A DNA stretch of 64,000 nt from Planctomycetota bacterium (GTDB lineage: Bacteria; Planctomycetota; Phycisphaerae; UBA1845; UTPLA1), in NCBI GenBank assembly GCA_015654675.1, contig JAATGM010000047.1, forward strand, positions 62,001 through 126,000. The letters are read 5' to 3'. The stretch's first letter is position 1. Each line of letters starts with the position of its first letter. Below are positions 8,160-16,209 of this stretch, piece after piece. The notes under the pieces are model-generated. The model was not told the DNA's origin. It saw only the letters and a list, made by a program, of their open reading frames with translations, and ran no database searches. A program made the translations under genes and the position numbers.

Positions 8160-9389
8160 ATGATTGTGATACTCGCCGGCGCATTCGCCGTTTCCTACGG
8201 GCTGAAAGCGAGGATCTGGTTGCAACGATTCTCCAATGACGCGGTGTCGCCGAGTGGCGGCAACGGATCGGCGCGTACCCTCCGTTCCCGATTCCGCGAC
8301 GCGTTTGTCTATAGCCCGCTCGCCTTTGCCGAAACCGCAGAATCGATCGAACTCGTGCAGCGCGGTCTGCGCGTTCAGCCCGGCGATACGGTCGCCGGCA
8401 TTACCAGCTCCGGCGATGTCCTGCTCTCACTCCTCGCGAGCAATCCCAAACGCATTCACGGCTTTGACGCCAATCCCACCCAGACAGCCCTCGCGCGCCT
8501 CAAGCGCGAACTCTGTACCGACATGCCGGTGGACGAAGCCATGTCGTTTCTCGGCCTCACCGCCGAACCGCCCGACCAACGACTCAGAAAATGGCACGCC
8601 CTCAAGCCGCGCCTGGGACCGGCCGGCGACCTGCTCGAGCGATTCGACATCGGCGCCGGCCTCCTCAATTGTGGAACGACGCGCAAGCTATTCCGGCTGA
8701 CCGTGCTCGGCCTCCGCCTCTGCCTCGGAAGCGACGGCTTTCGCCGCCTCGTCAGTCCCGACTCGACGCCCGCCTCGCGCATGCAGCTGCTCAACGAAGC
8801 TCGCCAGCGCGGCATCTACCGCTGGCTCATCCGCCCGACCCTCGCCGCCGGCCGCCGCCCCTTCCAGCATTTCCTCTACCCGCCCGCACTGTGCAGTAAC
8901 TCCGATCACCCGCAGCGGGCTCTCAACGACATCCTCGAGAGCTACTCGCGGCTCTTCGAAGTCGGACTGGCCGAGAACCCCGTCTTCGAACGCTTCATGA
9001 CTGGCCGCGTTCCCGATGAGCAAGTCCGCCAGCTTTATTCCGACGAGGCCTGGCCGGTGCTCAGGCAGCGCATCGGCGACATCAGTTTCGAAACATTGCC
9101 CATCACCCAGGGCTTGCTCGAACTGAGTCCGTGCTCGACCGACGCGTTCTACCTCTCCAACGCGCCCGACTACCTCCGTCCCGACGGCCTGCGTTCCCTG
9201 TCCGACGCACTATCGCGCGCCTCCCGCCCCGGAGCCCGCGTCTTCTATCTTTCGCTCGACTCGCAATGCCCGTTCGAATGCTGCGGTGTGCCGATCCCCT
9301 TTGCGCGATGCAACGACGTCGAGCAATCGCTCACTCGCGCCGATACGGTTGGCCTTTACCGTTTCATTGGAGTGCGTTGTGGTGCGTAA
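8160..9389 (+). CDS. DUF3419 protein, BtaA-like 3-amino-3-carboxypropyl transferase
   Basis: Up to 409 residues. The SAM-binding signature of DUF3419 is clear: 'GDTVAGITSSGDVLLSLL' (75-92) followed by 'IHGFDANPTQTALARLKRE' (99-117), matching the GG/GD and acidic 'D.NP.Q' motifs of BtaA. BtaA moves the 3-amino-3-carboxypropyl group of SAM onto diacylglycerol in betaine-lipid synthesis; the acceptor here is unknown. A second conserved stretch is 'AFYLSNAPDYLRPDGL' near residue 325. The start is uncertain: the first 40 residues look non-conserved, ATG 8160 has no ribosome site, and TTG 8220 or GTG 8244 are alternatives. Its stop overlaps the radical SAM start, and a second, divergent DUF3419 gene follows that. 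Confidence 0.85.
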   Translation: MIVILAGAFAVSYGLKARIWLQRFSNDAVSPSGGNGSARTLRSRFRDAFVYSPLAFAETAESIELVQRGLRVQPGDTVAGITSSGDVLLSLLASNPKRIHGFDANPTQTALARLKRELCTDMPVDEAMSFLGLTAEPPDQRLRKWHALKPRLGPAGDLLERFDIGAGLLNCGTTRKLFRLTVLGLRLCLGSDGFRRLVSPDSTPASRMQLLNEARQRGIYRWLIRPTLAAGRRPFQHFLYPPALCSNSDHPQRALNDILESYSRLFEVGLAENPVFERFMTGRVPDEQVRQLYSDEAWPVLRQRIGDISFETLPITQGLLELSPCSTDAFYLSNAPDYLRPDGLRSLSDALSRASRPGARVFYLSLDSQCPFECCGVPIPFARCNDVEQSLTRADTVGLYRFIGVRCGA

Positions 9390-10698
9390 GATCGTTCTAA
9401 TCGATCCCGCCACCCGTCAGGTGCTCGCGCATCGCGGGCAGCTCGATGGCCTGCGCCGATTCCGCTACTGCCCGCACCTCGGTCTGCAGGCGTTGGCCGG
9501 CGCCTCGCCGAGCCGCGAAGTCCGCATCATCGACGAGCGCCTCGAACGATTCGATCCCGCATCGCTCGAAGCCGACTTGGTCGGTATCACCGTGCGAACC
9601 GGCCTGGCGCCGCGCGCCCACGAACTCGCCCGTGTCTTCCACCAACGCGGCATTTCGGTCGTCTTTGGCGGCCCCTATACAACCCTCACGCCAGACCTAG
9701 CCCTCGCCGACCCGGCCGTCCGCTGCGTGGTCCGCGGACCAGCCGTCGGCGCATGGAACGACCTGCTCGCCGATATCGAGGCAAATCGCGCGCAGCGAGT
9801 CTACGAAGGCAAAGCTCAGGCCGGCGTCACCATCAGCCACGTCGCCGCACCCACCGGCCCCTATCGTCCATCGACCGCCCTCGTCCAGATTACCCAGGGC
9901 TGCAACTTCAAGTGCAGCTTTTGCGTCATCCCCAGTCTCTACGAAGAGCGCTTCGTCGCCCCGTCCGTCGAGCAGGCCCTCGCTGCCATCGCCTCGACCG
10001 AAGCCCGGCTGCTCGCATTCGTCGACGACAACCTGATCGGCAACCTCGTCTTCGCCCGTCAGCTTTTCGCCGGTCTGCGCGGCATGGGAAAGCGCTGGTT
10101 CTGCCAGGCCACGCTGAACGTCGCCCGCGACCCGGCGCTCGTCGCCCTCATGTCCGAGGCGGGCTGCGTCGGCGTCAACATTGGCATCGAGACCATCAAC
10201 TCCGCCATCTGGGAGCAGCAAAACAAGCGCCAGAACTTCAGTTGCGAACTCACCGCCGCCATCCAGCGGCTTCACGACCATGGCATCTGCGTCTCCGGCG
10301 GCTTCATCTTCGGCTTCGATCAGGACGACGTCACCGTATTTGACCGCTCGCTCGATTTCATGGCCCGCAGCAAGCTCGACTTCGCCGCCTGCCACATCCT
10401 GACGCCCTATCCCGGTCTCCCGTTCCATGAGCAACTGAAGCGCGAAGGCCGCATCCTGACCGACGATCTCAGCCGCTACAGCACCTACGAAGTCGTCTTC
10501 CAGCCGCTGCAGATGTCACCCGATCAACTGCAGGAGGGCTTCAATCGCGTCGTCCGCGAGTTCTATTCCATCCGCCGCGTCTGCCGCCGGTTCGTGAGCG
10601 CCGTACAGCCGCTCGGCCTGTCATCCGCCGCCTTCTCGGCCTTCGGCGGCTACGTCGTCCACTCGAATCTCAATCGCGGACTGCCGATCCACGCCTGA
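9379..10698 (+). CDS. B12-binding-type radical SAM enzyme (DUF4070-like C terminus)
   Basis: 439 residues from GTG 9379, with GGAG seven bases upstream; the start lies inside the end of the previous gene. Residues 1-145 resemble a cobalamin-binding Rossmann domain ('EADLVGITVRTG', 'VVFGGPYTTLTP'), though I see no DxHxxG His ligand. The radical SAM core begins at 165 with the cluster motif GCNFKCSFC (Cys175, 179, 182; CX3CX2C), then 'LAFVDDNLIGN', 'GVNIGIETIN' and 'GGFIFGFDQDD'. The C terminus ('HILTPYPGLPFHEQL', 'VVFQPLQMSPDQLQEGF') matches the DUF4070-type extension. It needs SAM and a [4Fe-4S] cluster, probably for methylation or C-C bond chemistry. Being flanked by two SAM-dependent aminocarboxypropyl transferase-like genes suggests one shared pathway. 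Confidence 0.9.
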   Translation: MVRKIVLIDPATRQVLAHRGQLDGLRRFRYCPHLGLQALAGASPSREVRIIDERLERFDPASLEADLVGITVRTGLAPRAHELARVFHQRGISVVFGGPYTTLTPDLALADPAVRCVVRGPAVGAWNDLLADIEANRAQRVYEGKAQAGVTISHVAAPTGPYRPSTALVQITQGCNFKCSFCVIPSLYEERFVAPSVEQALAAIASTEARLLAFVDDNLIGNLVFARQLFAGLRGMGKRWFCQATLNVARDPALVALMSEAGCVGVNIGIETINSAIWEQQNKRQNFSCELTAAIQRLHDHGICVSGGFIFGFDQDDVTVFDRSLDFMARSKLDFAACHILTPYPGLPFHEQLKREGRILTDDLSRYSTYEVVFQPLQMSPDQLQEGFNRVVREFYSIRRVCRRFVSAVQPLGLSSAAFSAFGGYVVHSNLNRGLPIHA

Positions 10699-10702
10699 GC
10701 GC

Positions 10703-11686
10703 ATGGCATCCCTGACTCACGCATTGCTGACCGAAGATGAAGCGGTCCTGCTGCACGCGCTCGAACCGTCGGCGAATGATCGTGTGCTCGCCCTCTTCGC
10801 TCGTGGCAACGGCGACGCCGGCTTGGCCCTGCTCCAAGCCGGTCCAACGGTCGTATTCATGCACGACCTGTTCGATCATGAATCCCTGACGTCGCAATTT
10901 CAGTTGAAGCAGTGGCTCTTTCGCCATCTCGATAATGAAAAGCTGCGAACATTCCTCGCCATCGACGAGGGCAGGCAACCAATCGATCGCCTCGCAATTC
11001 TGGACGAAGCGCTGCGCGAACTCCCGCCACCGTGCCATGAGTTCTGGCATCCCCGCCGCGCCTGCGTCCGTGCGGGAATGGGCCGCAACGACAGCACCGC
11101 TGCCTGGTGCCGCACCCTCGCTAAATTCCTCGCGGTCTACGAAAAACTCCCGCGCCCGCTCCAGATCGCTTCACTATTCGCCGGCCGCTGTCTCGCCCCG
11201 TTCTACTTCCCGCGTGAAGAGCGGGAATTTTCGCTCGGCTATCGCCAGTTGATGCAAGCCCCGCAATCGATGCTAAACAGGTTCACAAGTCGCGCCGACC
11301 GCAATCTGGAAAAGCTGATCCCCTACGCAACCTTCCAATACCTCTCACTGCATGGCCAGGAATCCATTCGATCCGACCTCAACCGCATCCAACTCATCGA
11401 TCAACTCCCGGCCGGACACGGCTGCAACAAGGTCTACTTGTCGAACATCATCGACTACCTGCCTGAAGCCCGGTTTCTCGAATTGCTGCGTCAGATCGCC
11501 GCCAGTGCCAAACGGCCGTGTCGCGCCTTCGTTAACTCGTCCTACGACTCGCCCGAGCCGCACCCATACCTGCGATCCGCGGAAAAATCCGGTGTCGCAA
11601 GAATCGACACCGGCCGGACCAATCACGCCCGATCAACAGACCGAGTCCGCGCCTATCCCGGTCTATCTATCATCGAGCTGATCTAA
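10703..11686 (+). CDS. Divergent DUF3419-like protein
   Basis: 327 residues, starting five bases after the radical SAM stop without a ribosome site, so probably translated by reinitiation. It repeats the layout of the first DUF3419 protein: 'DRVLALFARGNGDAGLALLQ' (26-45) then 'VVFMHDLFDHESLTSQFQLK' (50-69) in place of the SAM loop and 'D.NP.Q' motif, and 'KVYLSNIIDYLPEARFLEL' near residue 250 in place of 'FYLSNAPDYL'. The acidic residue is kept but the NP.Q part has become FDHES, so SAM binding may be altered or lost. It may be a second transferase with another acceptor or a non-catalytic partner. Homology to DUF3419 is my reading of these motifs. Confidence 0.65.
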   Translation: MASLTHALLTEDEAVLLHALEPSANDRVLALFARGNGDAGLALLQAGPTVVFMHDLFDHESLTSQFQLKQWLFRHLDNEKLRTFLAIDEGRQPIDRLAILDEALRELPPPCHEFWHPRRACVRAGMGRNDSTAAWCRTLAKFLAVYEKLPRPLQIASLFAGRCLAPFYFPREEREFSLGYRQLMQAPQSMLNRFTSRADRNLEKLIPYATFQYLSLHGQESIRSDLNRIQLIDQLPAGHGCNKVYLSNIIDYLPEARFLELLRQIAASAKRPCRAFVNSSYDSPEPHPYLRSAEKSGVARIDTGRTNHARSTDRVRAYPGLSIIELI

Positions 11687-11719
11687 TGCGCGATGCTGGC
11701 GATGACTGCTATTCCCCGA

Positions 11720-12133
11720 TCACACCACATTCAGCGTGACATCAATGTTTCCGCGCGTGGCCCGCGAATACGGACAGATCTGGTGCGCAGCGTCGACGAT
11801 CGACCGCGCCGTATCGCGATCCACTCCCGGCAGCTGGACGTTCAATCGCGCGGCCAGCGTGTAATTGCCGCCAACCAGCCCCAGGTCCACTTCCGCGTCA
11901 ATGGCTGTATCCGGCGGAAGCGTCAGCTTCATCTTCCCGGCCGCCACTTTCATCGCGCCGATGAAACACGCCGACCAACCCACGGCGAACAGCTGCTCCG
12001 GGTTGGTGCCCGTGCCGGGGCCGCCGGGCGACGATAGTTTGACGTCCAGTCGGCCATCCGATGTCCGCGATGCCCCGTCCCGGCCGCCCGTCGTGTGTGC
12101 CTTCGCGGTGTAGATGATCTTGTCGAATGCCAT
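11720..12133 (-). CDS. ohr: Ohr-type organic hydroperoxide resistance protein
   Basis: 137 residues, the usual length for Ohr. The two peroxidatic/resolving cysteines are in place: 'FAVGWSACFIGAMK' and 'HQICPYSRATRGNIDV', with the family 'DGRLDVKLSSPGGPGTGTNP' loop carrying the conserved region before the first Cys. Ohr reduces organic and lipid hydroperoxides using lipoylated proteins as reductant. AAAGGAG six bases before the ATG gives a firm start. No MarR/OhrR regulator gene is adjacent. Convergent with the DUF3419-radical SAM operon, 33 bases apart. Confidence 0.93.
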   Translation of the reverse strand: MAFDKIIYTAKAHTTGGRDGASRTSDGRLDVKLSSPGGPGTGTNPEQLFAVGWSACFIGAMKVAAGKMKLTLPPDTAIDAEVDLGLVGGNYTLAARLNVQLPGVDRDTARSIVDAAHQICPYSRATRGNIDVTLNVV

Positions 12134-12242
12134 GCTGAGCTCCTTTCACACGGAAGGTGCCTTGCTTCTGGCGTGCTGTCAATCGATCGCGACGGCTCGC
12201 TTCTCCCGTCATCGAGCGACCTCGGAAAGCGAAAAAACGCTG

Positions 12243-12248
12243 TATAAT
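12243..12248 (+). promoter_or_regulatory. -10 box TATAAT, probable leaderless start
   Basis: Perfect TATAAT seven bases before ATG 12256 and no Shine-Dalgarno in between, so transcription should begin at or next to the start codon. No good -35 box is visible at 16-18 bases. Confidence 0.55.
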
Positions 12249-12255
12249 CGCCGCC

Positions 12256-12933
12256 ATGACCGTCAAAGAAGTCCTCGCACAGCTCAAGTCCCGTGGCGAC
12301 GACGCTCGCCGCAAGCACAACATCAAGGCCGGCGCGCCCGACAACCAGTTCGGCGTAAAGCTCGGTGACATCCGCGCGATCGGCAAGAAGATCAAATCCG
12401 ACCACGAACTCGCCCGCAAACTCTGGGACACCGGCAACGTCGAAGCCCAGCTCATGGCCACGCTCATCCTCAAGCCGCAATCACTTTCCGCGAGTGACAT
12501 CGACAAGATGACGCGCACCACCACCTGCACGCAGGTGGCAGAGTGGCTGAACTCTTATGTCGTCGCGATACATCCCGAGAAGGATGCGCTGCGCGAGAAG
12601 TGGATGAAGGACAAGGATCGCTGGGCCGCCCGCGCCGGCTGGCATCTCACCGCCAGCCGCGTGAACAAGGGTGCAAAGGGGCAAGCCGACGGTCTCGACC
12701 CAGTCGCCCTGCTCGACCGCATCGAGAAAGAACTGTCCAAGGCAAAGCCCGAAGTGCAGTGGACCATGAACAACACGCTCGCCGCGATCGGCATCAAGCA
12801 CGCGCAGCACCGCAAGCGCGCCATCGCCATCGGCGAGAAAATCGGCCTCTATCGCGACTGGCCCGTGTCAAAGGGCTGCACGCCGCCGTACGTCCCGGTC
12901 TGGGTCGATGCAATGGTAAAGCGCACTGGTTGA
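12256..12933 (+). CDS. AlkD-like DNA alkylation repair protein
   Basis: 225 residues made of HEAT-like helical repeats. The N terminus 'LKSRGDDARRKHNIKAGAP' and 'FGVKLGDIRAIGKKIKSDHE' match the DNA alkylation repair (AlkD/AlkC superfamily) pattern, and 'KWMKDKDRWAARAGWHLTA' carries the Trp/Asp-rich central segment. AlkD glycosylases remove positively charged alkylated bases such as 3- and 7-methylpurines. The start at 12256 is chosen because a perfect -10 box ends seven bases before it and the upstream in-frame extension is not conserved-looking. Next to ohr, but on the opposite strand. Confidence 0.85.
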   Translation: MTVKEVLAQLKSRGDDARRKHNIKAGAPDNQFGVKLGDIRAIGKKIKSDHELARKLWDTGNVEAQLMATLILKPQSLSASDIDKMTRTTTCTQVAEWLNSYVVAIHPEKDALREKWMKDKDRWAARAGWHLTASRVNKGAKGQADGLDPVALLDRIEKELSKAKPEVQWTMNNTLAAIGIKHAQHRKRAIAIGEKIGLYRDWPVSKGCTPPYVPVWVDAMVKRTG

Positions 12934-13002
12934 GACCGGCCGCAAACTCCCGCTTGCGATTCTCGGAATGTGATTTAGTCCCGCGAACTTGAAGGAAACG
13001 CG

Positions 13003-13560
13003 ATGCAACTCCTGCTCCTCCTCTGGCTCCCGATTCTCCTCTCCGCCGCCGCCGTCTGGATTCTCGCCACCATCGCCTGGGTAGCGCTGCCCCATCACAA
13101 GCAGGACTTCATCGCCCTCCCCGACGAAGACGCGTTCATCGAGTTCATCCGCAGAAGCGGCATCAAGCCCGGCAACTTTGTCTTCCCCGATTTCCGCGGT
13201 CGAGAGGCGATGAAATCAGAGAAGATCACCAAAATTCTGGAGCAAGGCCCGGTCGGCCACCTCAGCGTCTGGCAGTCGCCGCTGACAATGGGCAGCAAAT
13301 TGATCGCCACGTTTTTCGTCTACTTCGTAGTGAGCACGCTGATCGCGTACCTCACGCGCGTCGCCCTCCCCGGCCCGGCGCCCTTCGCGAAAGTCTTCCA
13401 GATCGCCGCGACCGCCGGCATACTCGCGTACAGCTTCTCGTTCATTCCCAACGGCATCTGGTTCGGCGCGTACAAACGCTCGCTCGTCGCGTCGTTAGTC
13501 GACGGCATCGTCTTCGGCTGCATCACCGGCGCCATCTTCGCGTGGTTCTGGCATCATTAA
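13003..13560 (+). CDS. Hypothetical four-helix membrane protein
   Basis: 185 residues with an N-terminal helix ('LLLLWLPILLSAAAVWILAT'), a soluble loop (about 30-95) and three further helices from residue 105 to the end. AAGGAAACG precedes the ATG. The family is common as a hypothetical protein in planctomycetes and proteobacteria, but I cannot assign a function. The 274 bases that follow it hold no gene; a TATACT at 13733-13738 could be a -10 box for the next gene, without a convincing -35. Confidence 0.75.
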   Translation: MQLLLLLWLPILLSAAAVWILATIAWVALPHHKQDFIALPDEDAFIEFIRRSGIKPGNFVFPDFRGREAMKSEKITKILEQGPVGHLSVWQSPLTMGSKLIATFFVYFVVSTLIAYLTRVALPGPAPFAKVFQIAATAGILAYSFSFIPNGIWFGAYKRSLVASLVDGIVFGCITGAIFAWFWHH

Positions 13561-13834
13561 GGCGAAGGTCAACCCCCCGGAACAACACCGAATGCCATGG
13601 AGTTGCACCGTTCCACGGGACTGATCCCCTGAATGGCATCTGCGTTTTGAGGTGCTTTTTCAATTCTGCCATGAGTCTTTGAGAATGACGAACAATTGCG
13701 CAGACTCAATGATGCAGAAATTGGAAGTTGAGTATACTCTTATGCTCACTTTCGAGAGCCGTGGTGGGCCGACGGTCGGCTACTCGCGCGCGTCTTCTTA
13801 GGTGATCCTCGGTCGTTAGTCGGAGCTTCAAGCC

Positions 13835-14332
13835 ATGAGCACTTCACAGCTAAGCACCCCACCCCAAACTGCGGCGGAGCGGCGAGCGGCAGAAGCCGAG
13901 TTGCGTACGTTCATCACCAAGTTTGCGCCCGACCATCTGCGGCTCGTAACCGCCGTGCGCAAGTCGCTGCGAAAGCGTCTGCCCACCGCCTATGAGGTGG
14001 TGTATGAATATCGCAGCTGGTTCGTCATCAGCATTTCGCCGAGCGAGCAAGGGTACGAGGGCGTTTTCGGCATCCGCGGCGATGCAGACGGCGTGAAGCT
14101 CTACTTCAATCACGGTAAGGATCTGCCCGATCCTGAGAAACTGTTGAAGGGGTCCGCCCAAGTGCGCTCGATTGGCGTGGAGGCCGCATCCACACTCGCT
14201 CGTCCGGCGGTCGCACGCCTGATCGACGAGGCCATCGCTCGCAATCGTGTGCCGTTCCCGCGTGCCGGCCGCGGTCCGGTAGTCATTCGTTCGACGCAGG
14301 CCAAGAAGCGTCCACGGCGTCGTCCAGCCTGA
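13835..14332 (+). CDS. DUF1801 (YdhG-like) domain protein
   Basis: 165 residues. The DUF1801 hallmark 'VRKSLRKRLPTAYEVVYEY' (around 41-59) and 'GVKLYFNHGKDLPDPEKLLK' (about 88-107) are present, followed by 'QVRSIGV'. The fold is small alpha/beta and its function is not established; E. coli YdhG is a relative. A basic tail (KKRPRRRPA) ends the protein. GGAG nine bases before the ATG. Monocistronic by position. Confidence 0.85.
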   Translation: MSTSQLSTPPQTAAERRAAEAELRTFITKFAPDHLRLVTAVRKSLRKRLPTAYEVVYEYRSWFVISISPSEQGYEGVFGIRGDADGVKLYFNHGKDLPDPEKLLKGSAQVRSIGVEAASTLARPAVARLIDEAIARNRVPFPRAGRGPVVIRSTQAKKRPRRRPA

Positions 14333-14441
14333 CACGCGGTTGCGCCCGACACGGTCGCCAACGGCGAGCCACTCTTTAGGAAGGGTGGAGACTACTCCAA
14401 TCGCTGATCTGGACTTCACGCACGGCCCCGGCGCAGCTTCG

Positions 14442-15224
14442 TCATGGACACGTCGCAGCGTTCAGCAGGTCAGCAACGAAGACGGTGACATCGGCGTGGG
14501 TGAGACCCGCAGCGCCGTCCATTTCCGCACACGTGCAGCCCCCGCCAAAGATTATGCAGTTGGTGAACTGTTGAATGTCACCGCCGTTCTTGAGACCGTC
14601 GGCGTTCATGTCGCCCGGGCATGCGCAGAGGACCTCCGTCATCGACACGTTATCGAGCGCACTCAGGTAGTTGTTCGCCGCGCTCCCGTTGAAGAACGTG
14701 ATACTGGTCGTGGAGCCAGTCGCGGTGAATTGCACGGTAAACAACTTCCAATTCAGCATGTTGGACGGGCCGGTAGGGTTGAAGTAACCCACGCGGGCGC
14801 CGCCGTCGATGCTGAGATCCACCGTAGCGGGGAAGAAGATGCCGCCGCCCGTGGCCGAGCCGACGTAGAAGCTGAGTTGATAGACTGCGCCGATCGTCGT
14901 CGCGACGTTCTGTCTCACCCCACTGGTACTCGAATTGGAAGTGATGCCCGCGAGGTCGGTCCATTGATTCCCGTTTTGGGCCTGGAATACGATGCCGCTC
15001 TGCGTGAAGGTTCCGCTGATCACCGATGAGTCGACGCCCACCACGGTCCAGCCCGTGATGGCCGTTGATCCGCCCGCATAATTGATGTATCCGCCGGAGG
15101 GGACAATCGGAACCTCGAACGATCCATTGACGATCAGATTCGCCTCAACCGGCGCGACCGCCAGAGTCAGCACGGCCACACAGGCTACGGCCAGTCGGGC
15201 CTCGCACACTCGTATGTTGAACAT
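14442..15224 (-). CDS. Secreted DUF642-like protein with C-terminal dockerin-like module
   Basis: 260 residues from ATG 15224, which has AAGGAG six bases upstream and starts a signal peptide ('LAVACVAVLTLAVAPVEA'). Residues about 27-200 match DUF642-type beta-sandwich proteins ('NLIVNGSFEVPIVPSGG', 'ITGWTVVGVDSSVISG', 'LDNVSMTEV'), a galactose-binding-like fold. The last 60 residues are a dockerin-like pair: 'CPGDMNADGLKNGGDIQQF' and a degenerate second half 'AEMDGAAGLTHADVTVFVA'. In planctomycetes such modules are widespread on exported proteins; their receptor is unknown. Faces an ECF sigma gene across about 300 bases. Confidence 0.82.
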   Translation of the reverse strand: MFNIRVCEARLAVACVAVLTLAVAPVEANLIVNGSFEVPIVPSGGYINYAGGSTAITGWTVVGVDSSVISGTFTQSGIVFQAQNGNQWTDLAGITSNSSTSGVRQNVATTIGAVYQLSFYVGSATGGGIFFPATVDLSIDGGARVGYFNPTGPSNMLNWKLFTVQFTATGSTTSITFFNGSAANNYLSALDNVSMTEVLCACPGDMNADGLKNGGDIQQFTNCIIFGGGCTCAEMDGAAGLTHADVTVFVADLLNAATCP

Positions 15225-15530
15225 CCCAATCTCCTTGTCGATCCTAAGAACTGAGCCCCGTGAGCCGGTATCCGTCTGGATATGGAAAGAAGCGGGAAAT
15301 GCCGATTCGCATACACGCCGAATGGCCTTATTTAGGGCAAATGAGAGGGCTGCCTCGGTAAGCGCGTTTTTGGCGACGGACGCTGCCCTCGCTTCAGGCG
15401 GCGTCAACGGCGAGCCCCTCTTGGCCAAGTGGGGATACCCGCTTCTCCAGCCAAGGGACGGTCAAATTCTGCTAAAATGGGGTTGATCGGCGACGCGAAA
15501 CCGCAGGCTCGCGCGAGGACGCATTCTCCT
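15225..15530. other. Divergent intergenic region between the DUF642 and ECF genes
   Basis: About 306 bases without a supported gene. It holds the AAGGAG ribosome site of the minus-strand gene at 15231-15236 and a possible plus-strand -10 (TAAAAT, 15473-15478) for the sigma factor. No repeat or RNA gene is apparent. Confidence 0.5.
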
Positions 15531-16148
15531 ATGATCGACTCCGAGGGCGAATTGTTGAAGCGCGCAATTGGCGGGGATATGTCCGCCTTGACGACGCTGC
15601 TGGAGCACAACTGCGAAGCACTGCGAGCCATGCTGAATATCGATAAGAAATGGGCCAGCGTGCTTGATCCGGATGACGTGCTGCAGGTGACATTCCTGGA
15701 GGCGTTTCTGCAAATCGGCAAATTCAAGGCCGAGGGCTCTGGGGCCTTTCTCGGTTGGTTAAATCGAATAGCCCAGAACAACCTCCGCGATGCGGTTCGC
15801 GAATTGTCCGCCGTCAAGCGATCGCCGCCCGGGCAGCGTATCGGGGCCGGCGGACAGCAAGACTCGGCCCTGCATCTGCTCGCCAACCTGGGGATGACGA
15901 CCACAACGCCCAGCCGCAGCGCTGCGAGCGCGGAAGTCAGCGCCGCCATCAACAGCGCGATTGCATTGATGCCGCCGGATTACGGCACGGTGGTCCGGCT
16001 CTACGACCTTGAAGGCAAGTCGATCGGGGATGTCGCCGTCGCTATGGGACGGACCGCCGGGGCCGTCCACATGCTTCGCACGCGGGCCCACGAACACCTT
16101 CGGGAGATTCTCGGCTCCGACACCGCGTTTTTTTCGCAATGCGCGTAA
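15531..16148 (+). CDS. ECF-type RNA polymerase sigma factor
   Basis: 205 residues from ATG 15531 (an upstream in-frame ATG at 15429 would add a non-conserved head). Region 2 spans 'WASVLDPDDVLQVTFLEAFL' with the conserved DDV-Q core; region 4 is the helix-turn-helix 'LPPDYGTVV...YDLEGKSIGDVAVAMGRTAGAVHMLRTRA' at the C terminus. No anti-sigma gene follows. Instead a Ser/Thr kinase gene begins 61 bases downstream, the standard planctomycete arrangement in which kinase activity is thought to control the sigma factor. Confidence 0.9.
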   Translation: MIDSEGELLKRAIGGDMSALTTLLEHNCEALRAMLNIDKKWASVLDPDDVLQVTFLEAFLQIGKFKAEGSGAFLGWLNRIAQNNLRDAVRELSAVKRSPPGQRIGAGGQQDSALHLLANLGMTTTTPSRSAASAEVSAAINSAIALMPPDYGTVVRLYDLEGKSIGDVAVAMGRTAGAVHMLRTRAHEHLREILGSDTAFFSQCA

Positions 16149-16209
16149 ATGCCAGGTGGTCATTGACGCTTAACCCCCGGAGCGAACCGCCGCCGGTCCG
16201 TGAATTGGC

